Of a stretch of DNA of 29,270 nucleotides, positions 20,001-29,270 are shown in pieces. Position 1 is the first letter of the stretch. Each line of letters starts with the position of its first letter. The notes below the pieces were generated by a model. The model worked only from the letters and a program-made list of their open reading frames with translations, searched no databases and was not told the origin of the DNA. Origin of the DNA: Chara braunii (Eukaryota > Streptophyta > Charophyceae > Charales > Characeae); NCBI GenBank assembly GCA_003427395.1, contig BFEA01000623.1, positions 1 through 29,270 on the forward strand, read 5' to 3'. A program made the translations under genes and the position numbers.

Positions 20001-21230
20001 GACGTCTCTAATACCTTGTCTCGATGATTATCATGCCTGCCTCTTCTAACGATTTTCTCCTTTTACCCTTCCATTCTCAATTTTACTTTCTGCTGCTAAC
20101 TCGTTTGTCATTAGCGGATAACATTGGGTCATAAGACATAGGAGGCTGAGACAACAATACTACGTGAAGTGTATATGAAGGCTAGGCAGGTATCAAAAAC
20201 TCTCTAACACATAACAATGATTACTCCCACAGGTTACGCTACGACTGTGTAAAATCATTATGTGAATTGTTTAGTCACAATTTTACATTATTCTCAAAGA
20301 CTCTAACAATACTAAGGTCTATGTCAATGGTACCTCTAAGATATTTATCATACTCACATTATGGATTTCACAATTGTTAGGGGTTCATACTCAAACTAAA
20401 TGAGGAAGTCCAAAGCAAGTCCCTCACGGTTTTTCGTTTAAAATAATATCAGATCTAAGTGTTTCTTATTTTATACGAGACGTAGTACAAAGGCAAGGTT
20501 AAGATATAACCCTCATAGTTAAACTATTCGTAACGAACCCCCATTAAAGAATCGGGTTTGAAAAACATAATGTGCTAGGACAGGTAAACTTTACAGTATC
20601 GAACTATCATTGATGTTTCTATTACTTACACATATCAAAGAAGTGGTGAGTTCTTTACATTCTAATGTGGTAAGTAATACATTGACTAGTCAATTCCACT
20701 GCACAAGGAACGAAAGTCTGTCATAACCCTACAACTTACACATGACTATGGAGAAATAGACAAACAAAGTGGACCAAAGTCAGAGTAAACTAGTCAAAAA
20801 TGAAAAGAACATTCAGTTACGTTTCTATCTCTCCTCGACCCCTTCGATAATCAATGTACTCACCAACCTTCGAATAACTTGAGTCGACAGACACGGTTAC
20901 TCGAACGAATGGTCTGAGTATGTAAACAAAAGGAAGGATCCAGTACATATAGACACCTCCCTTCAATCGTTTGCTAACCTACTAATAAGTTTTGTGTGAA
21001 AGTATCACCCTCACTAGTTGTCTTTCTGACATAGACTTCCAACTATCCCATACCCCCCGAACAATGCGATATCCATTAGCATTGTTAACATGACTTCACA
21101 CTTCCACATGTAACTTTTGAATATCTAGCCAACAGTAATTTCAACTCATATATCGTAAGCCATACTAGCTTTATTTAAAGGTTGTCGTTTTTGTCCTGAT
21201 CATCGTCTTTACTATACCGGAGTTCGTTTT
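17048..21230. other. AT-rich, ORF-poor domain
   Basis: About 4.2 kb of AT-rich sequence with no ORF that looks coding on either strand. The composition differs sharply from the GC-rich block to its left. One diverged internal duplication is visible: 17401-17485 and 18086-18182 share TATTTTCAT, AGAG-GATAGTTATTT-AA-AGATA and ATGATACAA in the same order. A hairpin TCTGCGT/ACGCAGA lies near 17141-17166. I found no tRNA, rRNA or protein gene. The domain looks like old, mutated intergenic or repeat DNA. Confidence 0.6.
17401..18182 (+). repeat. Diverged direct repeat pair about 690 bp apart
   Basis: Copies at about 17401-17485 and 18086-18182 align over roughly 90 bp with an extra segment of about a dozen bases in the second copy before ATGATACAA. 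Identity is modest; this is an old duplication or two copies of one repeat. Confidence 0.45.
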
Positions 21231-21239
21231 ACTGAGGAC

Positions 21240-21720
21240 CACGGCTCGAAAGCGAGATCCCCGGTAACGGCACCACCTGTCAGGCACAACGGTCCCTCAC
21301 CTTGCGACGAAGTGTATGACCTCACAATCGTGTCACGCTGGATTAAGGTAATTGCTTTTTGAGGGAATCAGTTGGAGATACCACTTCGACCGTGCGTGCC
21401 AGCTATGCCTCTCGCGGCTCCCTGCGACAGGATAGAGTTCCGCGAGGTACAACTCACCTCTACCTGAGGGGCTATCACCACCCTTAGGTAGGCGTATCCC
21501 TGCTAAGCTACCGACTTATGTACGAAAACTTTTACTTGCAATTACAGAGGTAAGTCAACCGAAGGCTTCTTCTCGATCGTCGTAGCATAGATATACGAGT
21601 GGTTGAATGCCTAAGACTGACCCGTTTACGTGTCGGGCATCGGGGCGCTGATCTCCCGAACTGAGTTACAATTCAGGTCGACATGACTTACGATCTTTCG
21701 TGCATACTATTTTTTAACCT
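21240..21720 (+). repeat. Structured dispersed repeat, copy 1
   Basis: Its 3' part (about 21410-21690) aligns with 23780-24030 and 29145-29235. Hairpin A: CTACCTGAGGG (21460-21470), loop GCTATCACCA, CCCTTAGGTAG (21481-21491), 11 pairs including one G-T. Hairpin B: GACTTAT (21513-21519) with GTAAGTC (21550-21556). A further small hairpin CTCG-AAAG-CGAG lies near 21246-21257 in the less similar 5' part. GGCGCTGATCTCC near the end is also in copy 2. No ORF. The repeat class is unknown. Confidence 0.65.
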
Positions 21721-23250
21721 ATCTACACTTAACCCATAAATTATATATATCATCTAAAATTCTTTCAAATCGATACAAACATAATGTATATATGAGACTG
21801 AAAGGCAATGATATGTCTTTACATTTTCACACAAAGCACGACAACATCAGAATAAACATAGCTTTTAACTTTTGGAAGAGAAACAAACACTAGGTTCTTG
21901 GCCTTTCAAACAGTCATCCCAAATAAAAATAGGTTCATGACCTTTCAGAACATGCATCAAAAAGGTAGGCTCATGACCTTTCAAAGAAAACAACATGATT
22001 AAGGCTCTCTGACCTTGCCAATTGTCCTAATCTGTTTAGCATCAAGTAGGAATGAAGTCGAAAAATCCAAACCAAATATGCAAAACGTTACGAGTCGATG
22101 GAGTGTCGGAGTCAAAGCCAGGTAAGCATAAGTTATCAATGCGAGTTGCCTGGATGAAGGATGGTTGGTCGTTTTACTGACCTGCAAATAATAGTCAATC
22201 ATATTACATAATCCTAACAGAGTGAACCATTCATTCACTTCCACGCAAATTATACTTGTGGTTTCAAACTCCTCTGCCAGACATCCCTTTTTTCGACTCC
22301 ATCATTCAAGGACCTCTTTTGATCAAACACAGACCCTTCAGACACTGACCCGAAAATCAGAAATACCATTTAGTGCAAAGGTAGATGCAAAGTGTGGGTG
22401 TCATGGGTGAGTGAGGGTTGAGTTGACGAACCGACCTGTTACCATAAGGCAACAACATGTAGTCTTGTATAGACTCACAATGAGTCTTCTTCATTAACAT
22501 GACTTGCAATCACACGCCGGTCAACAAGGTCTCAACACCTCTCTCGCTCTGGACATGCCCCTAAATGAAGTTCAATAGTATGAACTTCAATTCTAACGGA
22601 GGACTATAATATAATCCGATCAAATGTAAGAATGAAGTAAGAAGACCCTCACTGAAGCCTTCATCATACTTACTAGTATGAATTCGATTGAGTTGTAGGA
22701 TGACTCAGTCATGAGTATCCAACAATTTGTTTTAGTGTAACTGTTTTAGACTTAGACAGACCATGGGATGACCAGCAGAGGAGTACCCCACTTCTAGTCC
22801 ATCAACCTAACAATCTAACATATGTATACACGTAGAGGCGAGTAATAGGATGTCCCTCACCCTGAAGCCTTATCCTATCGTCCGCCCTACATACATACGC
22901 CAATTAACTATAAAGTAGTAGAGGGTGAGTAAAAACAAGGGTGTATACGATGAGAATGAGAAATGACTTCGCCCGTCTTTTTATTTCGTATTCTATTTTT
23001 CATTCTCCTCATCCTTTGTCCTTATCTCCTTCTTCATTTCTCTTTTCTGTTTCCTTTCATTTTTTTTTCTCTTTACCTTTTCATTTCATCTTCCATGTCC
23101 TCTTGCGTAGATGACCTTGTGTGCACTTACACTTGCTCTAGGCCAGCGTGAACGAAGCCGGCCATGACTCTAACTATGCACGAGGTTCACATGCATATAC
23201 CTGATTGCGTTAGCAATCAGGTCAGAACAAACGGTGTAAGTAGCAAAATA
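21721..23250. other. AT-rich region without a confident gene
   Basis: One minus-strand frame (21999-22244, 81 codons) reads WFTLLGLCNMIDYYLQ up to a CAG-GTCAGT that could be a 5' splice site. It starts from GTG, and upstream the same frame is broken only by TGA codons (22302, 22323, 22338, 22401, 22491) back to a TAA at 22494. It might be an exon or chance. A T-rich Phe/Leu frame near 22963-23151 is low complexity. Nothing else is supported. Confidence 0.4.
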
Positions 23251-23251
23251 G

Positions 23252-23379
23252 TAACAACAAATAATAATAATAATAATAATAATAATAATTATTATTATTA
23301 TTATTATAATTATAATAATAATTGTAATAATAGTAATAGTAATAATGATAATAGCAACAACAACAACAACAACAACAAC

Positions 23380-23428
<49 letters not shown>
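23252..23428 (+). repeat. Compound trinucleotide tract: (AAT)n, (ATT)n, (AAC)n, (AAT)n
   Basis: (AAT) to about 23289, (ATT) to about 23307, mixed AAT, then (AAC) around 23355-23380 and (AAT) to 23427. The adjacent (AAT)/(ATT) runs are self-complementary and could fold into a hairpin or cruciform. The poly-Asn plus frame and poly-Ile/Tyr minus frames are repeat products. Confidence 0.97.
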
Positions 23429-23579
23429 CAAAGAATATGAGTGAGCGCGATATACAGAAAACAAATTACAATCAATCATGTAGAAGTTCAAATAGTCGTG
23501 TAACGAGTAGAGCTAAAAAGCACCAAGATTTTAACCAAATAAGAGCGATATAGTGACATCGGGAGTCAGTGTTCAAACC

Positions 23580-24060
23580 CTTCAGGTCACATTGTCGAGC
23601 GCATCGGATCCCGCATTTTCTCATGAAAAGGCGGGAGCCCTCCCGACCATGTCACACAGGAGTTTAAACAAAAACTATAGAGACAACTTAGGGACGCCGC
23701 AAAACATTCAGCGAACCGCCGAGACGATCGTGGTTGGGACGCCCCTTTGCCGCGCTGACAGGGTGAGCCAACGGTACATCATGCGGTCCCCTAGGATAGG
23801 ATAGGTTCTCGTGGGGCACAACTTTCTTCCCTAAGGGGTTGTCACCACCCTTAGGGGTGTATCCATATCGAGCTACTGACCCACGTGCAAAAGATTTTAC
23901 ATGCAGTTGTAGAGGTGGGTCAGCCGAGGGCGTTTGCTCGCTCGCTGTAGTATAGGTACGAACGATTGAAACGCCTATTAAACTCGGACGTCGCCCGTTC
24001 CTTAGGGCGCTGATCTCCTAAGTACGGAGCCTACGCCGATCGACAAGGATGATCTCAACC
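23580..24060 (+). repeat. Structured dispersed repeat, copy 2
   Basis: Aligns with copy 3 from TGTCGAG-GCATCGG and TGTCACACAGGAG through GCGGTCCCCTA, GGGCACAACTT and the hairpin, and with copy 1 over the 3' half. Hairpin A: CCCTAAGGG (23829-23837), loop GTTGTCACCA, CCCTTAGGG (23848-23856), perfect. Hairpin B: GACCCAC (23878-23884) with GTGGGTC (23915-23921), perfect and extendable by T-A. A third stem, TCCCGC with GCGGGA near 23610-23636, holds an inner TTTTC/GAAAA stem. No coding frame is convincing. Confidence 0.7.
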
Positions 24061-25261
24061 AAGCGTGAAACCTCCTTGTTCCTTTAAACACTAATCAAAA
24101 GAAAGTTATAACAATCACACATAGTTATACCAAAAGGAACCGTACTTAGTCGATAGGAATGTATATCCCATCTGCAATAATAATCAAAAAAATCAAAATC
24201 ATCATTAGATACCCAAAAACTCGACCACCCCGGATCGATCTCCACAAAAATCATACAGCCGTCAACGAGGAGTTGGCTTTAGACAATAACATATATGCAG
24301 CCGACACGGTTGTCGGATAATCATAGTTTTGACTTCATGAGATGCGTTGTCGAAGTTATTCATTCCATATACCGCCGACCTAAGATTAAACACGTACATT
24401 CATCTTCGCAGATCCTTAGTTTTTTTGGATGACACGTTGTTTTGTGAATGATTCTTGATTAGGTGCATTACTTGAGGTGTTGCATATCTCTCCCTGTAGG
24501 AAAAGGTTTGGGGTACTCCTCCTCCTCGCCCGAGCACAAGACTCGGATCTCAGAAGTCGGACCGTCTCCACCGAATCGACAAAGTACCCCCCCGTAGAAC
24601 GGTCCACTCTGGGTCGATAACAGGGTCGGCTCCTAAAGCAACAAACCTCCGCCCTAGATGCTTCCTTAAAAGAGAGAAAGCGTCCACCATAAGTAAATCT
24701 TCAGTTATTCTTATCCTCTATTGACTAAGGTAATTTAAACCAAAAGAGTTAAAGGTGATAGAAAATGAGAATCACTTGAACAGGTAAAGGTCGATAAAGT
24801 CATCCAGGATAGAAAGGATTAATCCTTAGGAAGAGTTAAATTCATTATGCTGTGATTCTCTTTCTATTTTTCAAATTCCTTTTCTCACGGCACCTACCGA
24901 TTATCCTTCAAAAATAGCAAGCAAGTCCATCCAACTCACATACGAAAGGAAAAAGGTAAGGAGGCGAAACTCTTCGTCCTTTTGTCAAATACAATTTTAT
25001 CCCACTTTCACACATAGTCTTTTTACTCACCTGCACACCATGCAGACAACAAAATCAAAAGAAGACGAGCAAAGTCCCACAACTCACGTCAGACCCATTT
25101 TTTCACTAATGCATGATGCCCACAACCCCACACAACCTTTTCTTTTGAACATTCAAAGCAAAACGGTCAAGCAATGTGTGGGTGCATACACGTGTGAAGG
25201 GAGTCTAAGTCGTCCACTGACTGACCTTGAGTGAATTGGTGTCGAACGCGAAGTAGCTCAC
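24061..25261. other. Region without a recognisable gene
   Basis: Mixed composition. Small inverted repeats such as CCGAG-CACAAGA-CTCGG (near 24530-24546) are present. The 63-codon minus frame at 24416-24607 and the 64-codon plus frame at 25040-25234 show nothing recognisable. Confidence 0.5.
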
Positions 25262-25754
25262 TCAAGAAAGCCAAGTAACATATGCGCGTCGCCGAAAAAA
25301 ACGCAGTCCCGAGGTAAGTCTTTGGCCAACCGCGTGTCCGTATTTACTCTTGAGTGTTTCAGACTTTGCCTTCCTCCTCCAATCGAACCAGATGGCGTGT
25401 TTCCGACCCTGCCTGATGTGTCGTTTAGTCTCCAAGTCTGAGAAGGGTCGTTTATGAAATCTTGACCAGGGCCGCCGTGGGCTGGAAGGAGGGTGCTGGT
25501 AGGAATTGGACAATGTTTTCTGGGCCGAGTTAGTCCCAGACTAGTTTGGATTTGGCCCTGTTCTAGGTGCTTTACCCAGTGGTGGTTCTAATTATCCAGA
25601 AGGGCAGTGTACTTTCAGTTCATCTAGTATTAGTTCCACCCAGCTTCCTGATCAGATTGGTAATCTGTGTGTTCAACTTTATATCAAGTTCCGCAGGCAG
25701 CGGTTTTCCCTGATTAGGAACTTGGAAGTGGGGACTTTCTGCAGGTGCAGGCAT
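25262..25754 (-). pseudogene. Decayed unidentified ORF with basic C-terminal region
   Basis: A minus-strand ATG at 25752-25754 opens a 44-codon frame (MPAPAESPHFQVPNQGK, then ELDIKLNTQITNLIRKLGG) ending at TGA 25620. An overlapping frame from 25651 continues SWVELILDELKVHCPSG, passes TAA (25592) and TAG (25541), and runs to 25262 through a Pro/Asn/Ser-rich linker and a basic segment (RPFSDLETKRHIRQGRKHAI, WFDWRRKAK). A frameshift joining the two frames gives one continuous protein-like sequence. The acidic/polar start and basic end would suit a nucleic-acid-binding or gag-like protein, but I recognise no family. The lesions (a frameshift and two stops) point to an old gene fragment. Confidence 0.4.
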
Positions 25755-25951
25755 GTAAGCTAACCTGGTTGATGCTGTTAGTACCCCGGATCGAATTGTG
25801 AGGTCCCCGGCCTCAAAACGATTTTATAAGGAATGATTGAGTTGTCTTAAAAAAAGAAAAAATCGCGAGGTTTTTCTTCCCCCATGTATTATGTTCATTC
25901 TGAAAGCGTGACGGCCTTGAGATATTCATCATCACACTGAAATGCCCAAGT

Positions 25952-26079
25952 GGGCCTCGCTTCACTACTCTCGACATGCACAAAAGACAAAAAAAAATAA
26001 ATCATGGCGGTGTATCCTTCACCATTCTAGCGGATTCACTTTCTTTTAGCACATGGTCTAGAGTAGTGGAGCGAGGCCC
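25952..26079. repeat. Inverted repeat, arms about 36 bp, loop about 56 bp
   Basis: GGGCCTCGCTTCACTACTCTCGACATGCACAAAAG-type arm at 25952-25986 matches the reverse complement of 26043-26079 with about five differences and one or two single-base gaps. It could be a foldback element, a small hairpin-RNA source or a remnant of an inverted duplication. Confidence 0.8.
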
Positions 26080-26553
26080 TATTTCCGTATCCAAGGGCAA
26101 GATTGACACGAGCACTTCTTTACTTATTTCTGCACGCAATTGCAGCCAGATGCATACAGGTGCGCCGGTGAATAAGGACAGATACACATAGTGTTGCCAG
26201 GTGTGAGTACGCACTTCTTTACTTAGGGCCAGATCCCACTTCTTTAAGTTTTCGTAAGAACGTAAAAGTGTCGTGAAAGGTGGAGGCGCAGCGCTGTGAT
26301 GCCCTAACCTCACGCCCGGCGCGACTTCCTGTTTCGGAGTGAAGGTGGCTCTGGAAGTGCGAAAAAGGGGTGTACCAAGGATTTTAGGAAAATGGGGGTG
26401 GAGTCCCAGGTCGGAACTGAGATCTCTTGCGTCAAGTCTCAGGGATATGAATGCAAGTGGGTGGGGGAAGGACGAGGGTTCTGTTTTAGGCCTCGTGGAA
26501 CGCGGCTGTCACCTCTGTTGGTCTCGTCGCCTTGGATGGATTCGTATTTTATG

Positions 26554-26586
26554 TACCGTCGGGACGTTATGACTGTCCCGTCGGTA
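26554..26586. repeat. 12-bp hairpin with one mismatch
   Basis: TACCGTCGGGAC (26554-26565), loop GTTATGACT, GTCCCGTCGGTA (26575-26586). Eleven of twelve positions pair, with a central T-T mismatch. No T run follows, so a terminator reading is not supported. Confidence 0.85.
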
Positions 26587-27327
26587 CAACACCCATCGTC
26601 CGAGCGTTTCGCGGATCTCAGAATCGGACATGGCCGGCCTTAGTCGAAGGCTATGTTCTCGTTGTTCGGCTTCCAAGCGGGTTCGCCGGATGAATCCCGA
26701 TGTTCGGTAGGCGTGGTCTCACAGGCACTCGGAACATTGAGGTTGTGGCCAGTAGGGGGCGAGTGCACGCCAAGGGGCAATGATCAGGCAGTGAAAGGGC
26801 AATAGACGGTGATAGGGACAAAACTTTGTTTCAAGGATAACAATATCAGGTTCAGCAATGACCTGACAGGTGTACAAGCTAGGGCAGTCGGGGAAATGGG
26901 AAATACGTTCTAAGGCCCGCCCAATATCCCACTCGCAGATGCGCTCGGTTCCTGTTGGGTACAAAAACTTCGGGAGCTCTGTCCTCGAGCGTGCAGAGAA
27001 ACATACGTGTTCCCAATACTCTCAGAACTCGTGATCCCTCGGACACTCGCGGTCAGTTATCCGGAAGGGAATCTCGATAGTCATGCTGCGTGGTGGGGTG
27101 AGAATCCATACATTCGGGGTGCTCAACTGGCAGTCTGATCAGGGGCAGATCCTGTAGACACTCGTGTACGCAATAACCTCCCTCGGCCGGGCGTATACGT
27201 GCCTGCACAAGATCTTCCTTCAATCAGACTGGGAATTCTCGCAATTTTTAGTACACATCGACCCGTCGGCAAAGAGATGTCGCATGGTAAGCTCAAGGTG
27301 AGGCAGTCATCTAATCAATCGGCGTGC

Positions 27328-27641
27328 TTATCCATATTACAAGAAGGAAAAAGGTGAGGAAACGACAAGCACTCATGCATCAAAACATCCAATCACTCGC
27401 GTCATACCATTTCTAGAAACTAACCGGAGAGCATACGTAGATCGAGTGCGGGCAATCAATTGACCGAGTCCACAACTAATTCGAAGGAGGGAGGAGCAGG
27501 GGAGGGAACTACTCAACTATTCATCAATTCACAAAAAAGAAAGACCCGAGATAACCACGAACGAAGAGATGGTTTGCGCCACACATCAAAATTGTGCAGA
27601 AGAGTCGAAAAAAAACAGAATTCCAACACATCTCGTTCTCG

Positions 27642-27723
<82 letters not shown>

Positions 27724-28960
27724 AACACCCCGATGCGGCTAGTCGGTCGCCTCACACCTACTACCCATACGAAGTTGTCACCCCGCTTAGTCTGAAGTTG
27801 CAAGCCAGGTTCGCCCTTGTGCCACAGTCCTTCTCAGCCATGCGTCAAACCCACATACCCAGCACCAGCCCGTCGGATCGCCCAACTCCCTACTCACCGT
27901 CTTGATCCTGGTGGTTAGCCGATCCTCTCGACCTCGCTAACTCCAAAGTTGATTAGAGAGCAAGTTAATCTCGCCTGCAATATTTATAGTATGAACATCC
28001 GCACGAGATAACCGACATTGTGCCAGAGTGGGAGGAAAGAAGAAGGGAGGAAGTGCCTACGACTGCATGGCCAGGCCGCAGCATGGGGGACGTAGCCACT
28101 CTCCATGCATCGAGTCAGTCATGCACCTTTTAGGCCAATAAGATCGAGGAAAGTATGCGTCTGCAGTGGCGAGACGAAGATATGAAGAAAAAAAGGATTA
28201 CAGTTGCATGTGCGCTTGCCAAGAAGAGAATTACAGTTACGCGCGGGATTAAGCGCAGAGGAGCCAGAGCACAGACCTTGGCGTGACAAAGCGCTCACAA
28301 GCAAGAAGCATCGTGCAGTTGCAGGCAGAATTACGATACACCCAAATTCCTAGCCTAATTAAAATCCTAATTGCAAAAAGAAATTCTGAGAACTCGTGTG
28401 GGCTCAACATTAGTTAAAAATTCAAAAAGATTTCCCCGAGCGACGATCACACCAAAATTTCTCAACCTCACAATAGAACAACAAAGAAGCTATGACAACA
28501 ATTATTTCCGCACTCGCTAAGGCGTGATCAATTACCAACCATCGTGAGACCACCCTTTTTCGAAAAGAAGTGGGCATACGTGTAATTGGGTGGACCCTTC
28601 CCGATCAACCCTGGAAGTACAGCCACGCAAAGAGTCGCACGTTTACGGAAAGCAAATCGTCACATACGTGACGCCCAGGGCGTTCCAATCTCAAGCAAGC
28701 TTCTGCTTGCTCTCGCAACACCAACGATCCCTCGAAAGAGGGGAAACACCAGCAAGTGATGTCGAACTTATACTTGCCAATTACCGTACGATAACAGTGT
28801 GGAAGTCATCCAGGTGACATGTGTAAGTTTTGTCCCGGATCTTACGGGTTACCGGGGAAGGGCAGCCTTATGACGGGGGGACGAGGAGGGGGGTGGGCTT
28901 GTGGGAGGGGTGGCAAGAAGCGTCGAAGTTCTCGATCTCCGGTGGGGATCCGAGTCGGGA
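27328..28960. other. Region without a recognisable gene; contains (CT)n
   Basis: Mostly unassigned sequence. The minus frame 28119-28304 and plus frame 28590-28817 are short and show no known motif. GGGGGGACGAGGAGGGGGG near 28875 is a G-rich stretch that could form a quadruplex. Copy 3 of the structured repeat starts at its right end. Confidence 0.45.
27644..27721 (+). repeat. (CT)n microsatellite with one TTT interruption
   Basis: About 39 CT dinucleotides, broken by TTTC near 27682-27685. It is the second long (CT)n tract in the window, after 12519-12585. Confidence 0.98.
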
Positions 28961-28974
28961 TAGAGGGTACAGAG

Positions 28975-29270
28975 AGTGAGGGGGATCGAGGTGTCGAGTG
29001 CATCGGCCCCCATACGAGCGAGGGCCTTCCCGGCCACGTCACACAGGAGAAACTTAGACTTCCAACTTTTCAGAGACAACTCAGGGACGACACAGTAAAC
29101 CGCGCCGACCCTTCGCCACTCCGGCCGAGTGCGTCAGCTGTACATCCCGCGGTCCCCTACGACAAAATAGGTTCGCGGGGCACAACTTACCATCCCTAAG
29201 GGGTTGTCACCACCTTTAGGGGTGTATCCCGATAGGTTCCCGGGGCACAACTTACCATCCCTAAGGGGTT
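28975..29270 (+). repeat. Structured dispersed repeat, copy 3 (cut by window end)
   Basis: Matches copy 2 at TGTCGAGTGCATCGG, CACGTCACACAGGAG, CAGAGACAACT-AGGGACG, CGCGGTCCCCTA and the hairpin. Hairpin A: CCCTAAGGG (29194-29202), loop GTTGTCACCA, CCTTTAGGG (29213-29221), with one G-T pair. The segment from AGGTTCGCGGGGCAC (29169) restarts at 29234, a 65-bp tandem duplication that runs off the edge. Confidence 0.7.

Larger units (their letters stand above)
25717..27327 (-). other. 537-codon frame interrupted only by TGA
   Basis: Between TAA 27328-27330 and TAA 25714-25716 one minus-strand frame (codon starts at multiples of 3) has no TAA and no TAG but eight TGA: 27307, 27220, 27139, 27022, 26719, 26509, 26002 and 25813. 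The longest uninterrupted parts are 26005-26508 and 26722-27021. The conceptual protein has Cys-rich pieces (FADGSMCTKNCENSQSD; LPFHCLIIAPWRALAPYW) and about ten Trp encoded by TGG. Another frame at 27055-27225 (LVQARIRPAEGGYCVHECLQ) looks equally protein-like, so coding status is uncertain. No family is recognised. Confidence 0.3.

Noticed and set aside
23164-23553. Poly-Asn protein
   Set aside because: Product of the trinucleotide tract, with no conserved flanking sequence.
23930-24030. Hammerhead-type ribozyme (GAAAC and CTGAT near each other in repeat copy 2)
   Set aside because: The core CTGANGA is not met (CTGATCT), and the motifs are not conserved in copy 1.
26554-26586. Intrinsic (bacterial) terminator
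   Set aside because: No T tract follows and the window is eukaryotic.

Overview
The window is eukaryotic and repeat-dominated. It has no operons, ribosome binding sites or CRISPR-like array, and I recognise no intact host gene. It carries a decayed LTR retrotransposon, five tandem-repeat arrays with units of 51-91 bp, long microsatellites, one assembly gap (12036-12313) and a single N (17031). The retrotransposon is a chromodomain-bearing Ty3/Gypsy element (chromovirus). Its protein style reminds me of streptophyte algae such as Chara, but that is an impression from memory that I cannot verify.

Layout. 1-756: 53-bp minisatellite with a 263-bp higher-order period. 757-6242: chromovirus on the minus strand, made of a probable 3' LTR (757-1838), pol (1872-5534) and gag (5531-6242). 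Gag loses its N-terminus exactly where a TGTCAGGACCGG end begins at 6243. 6243-8300: GC-rich stretch with a 51-bp repeat, a TATA box and a poly(A)-type signal, read as part of another element on the plus strand. 8300-11150: pyrimidine microsatellite, then a 91-bp array and an 80-bp array. 11270-12340: the first minisatellite family again, now inverted, with 54-bp units. 12340-17047: GC-rich DNA with a poly(A) tract and a run of plus-strand ORFs (14438-17047) of unknown origin.

From about 16980 the base composition drops to AT-rich. 17048-29270 holds almost no ORFs on the standard code. It does contain a dispersed repeat (near 21.4, 23.8 and 29.2 kb) whose copies keep two hairpins, with compensatory base changes between copies. 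It also holds a long trinucleotide tract, a decayed minus-strand coding remnant (25262-25754), and a 537-codon minus-strand frame (25717-27327) that has eight TGA codons but no TAA or TAG.

What works together: only the retrotransposon parts form a recognisable system. Gag ends at a TGA directly behind an A AAA AAC slippery heptamer, and pol is open in the -1 frame from that point, so programmed -1 frameshifting is the likely expression strategy. Pol then runs in one frame for 3.66 kb with seven in-frame stops and no frameshift, which suggests decay mainly by point mutation, perhaps C-to-T deamination. Everything else is repeat biology or unidentified sequence.
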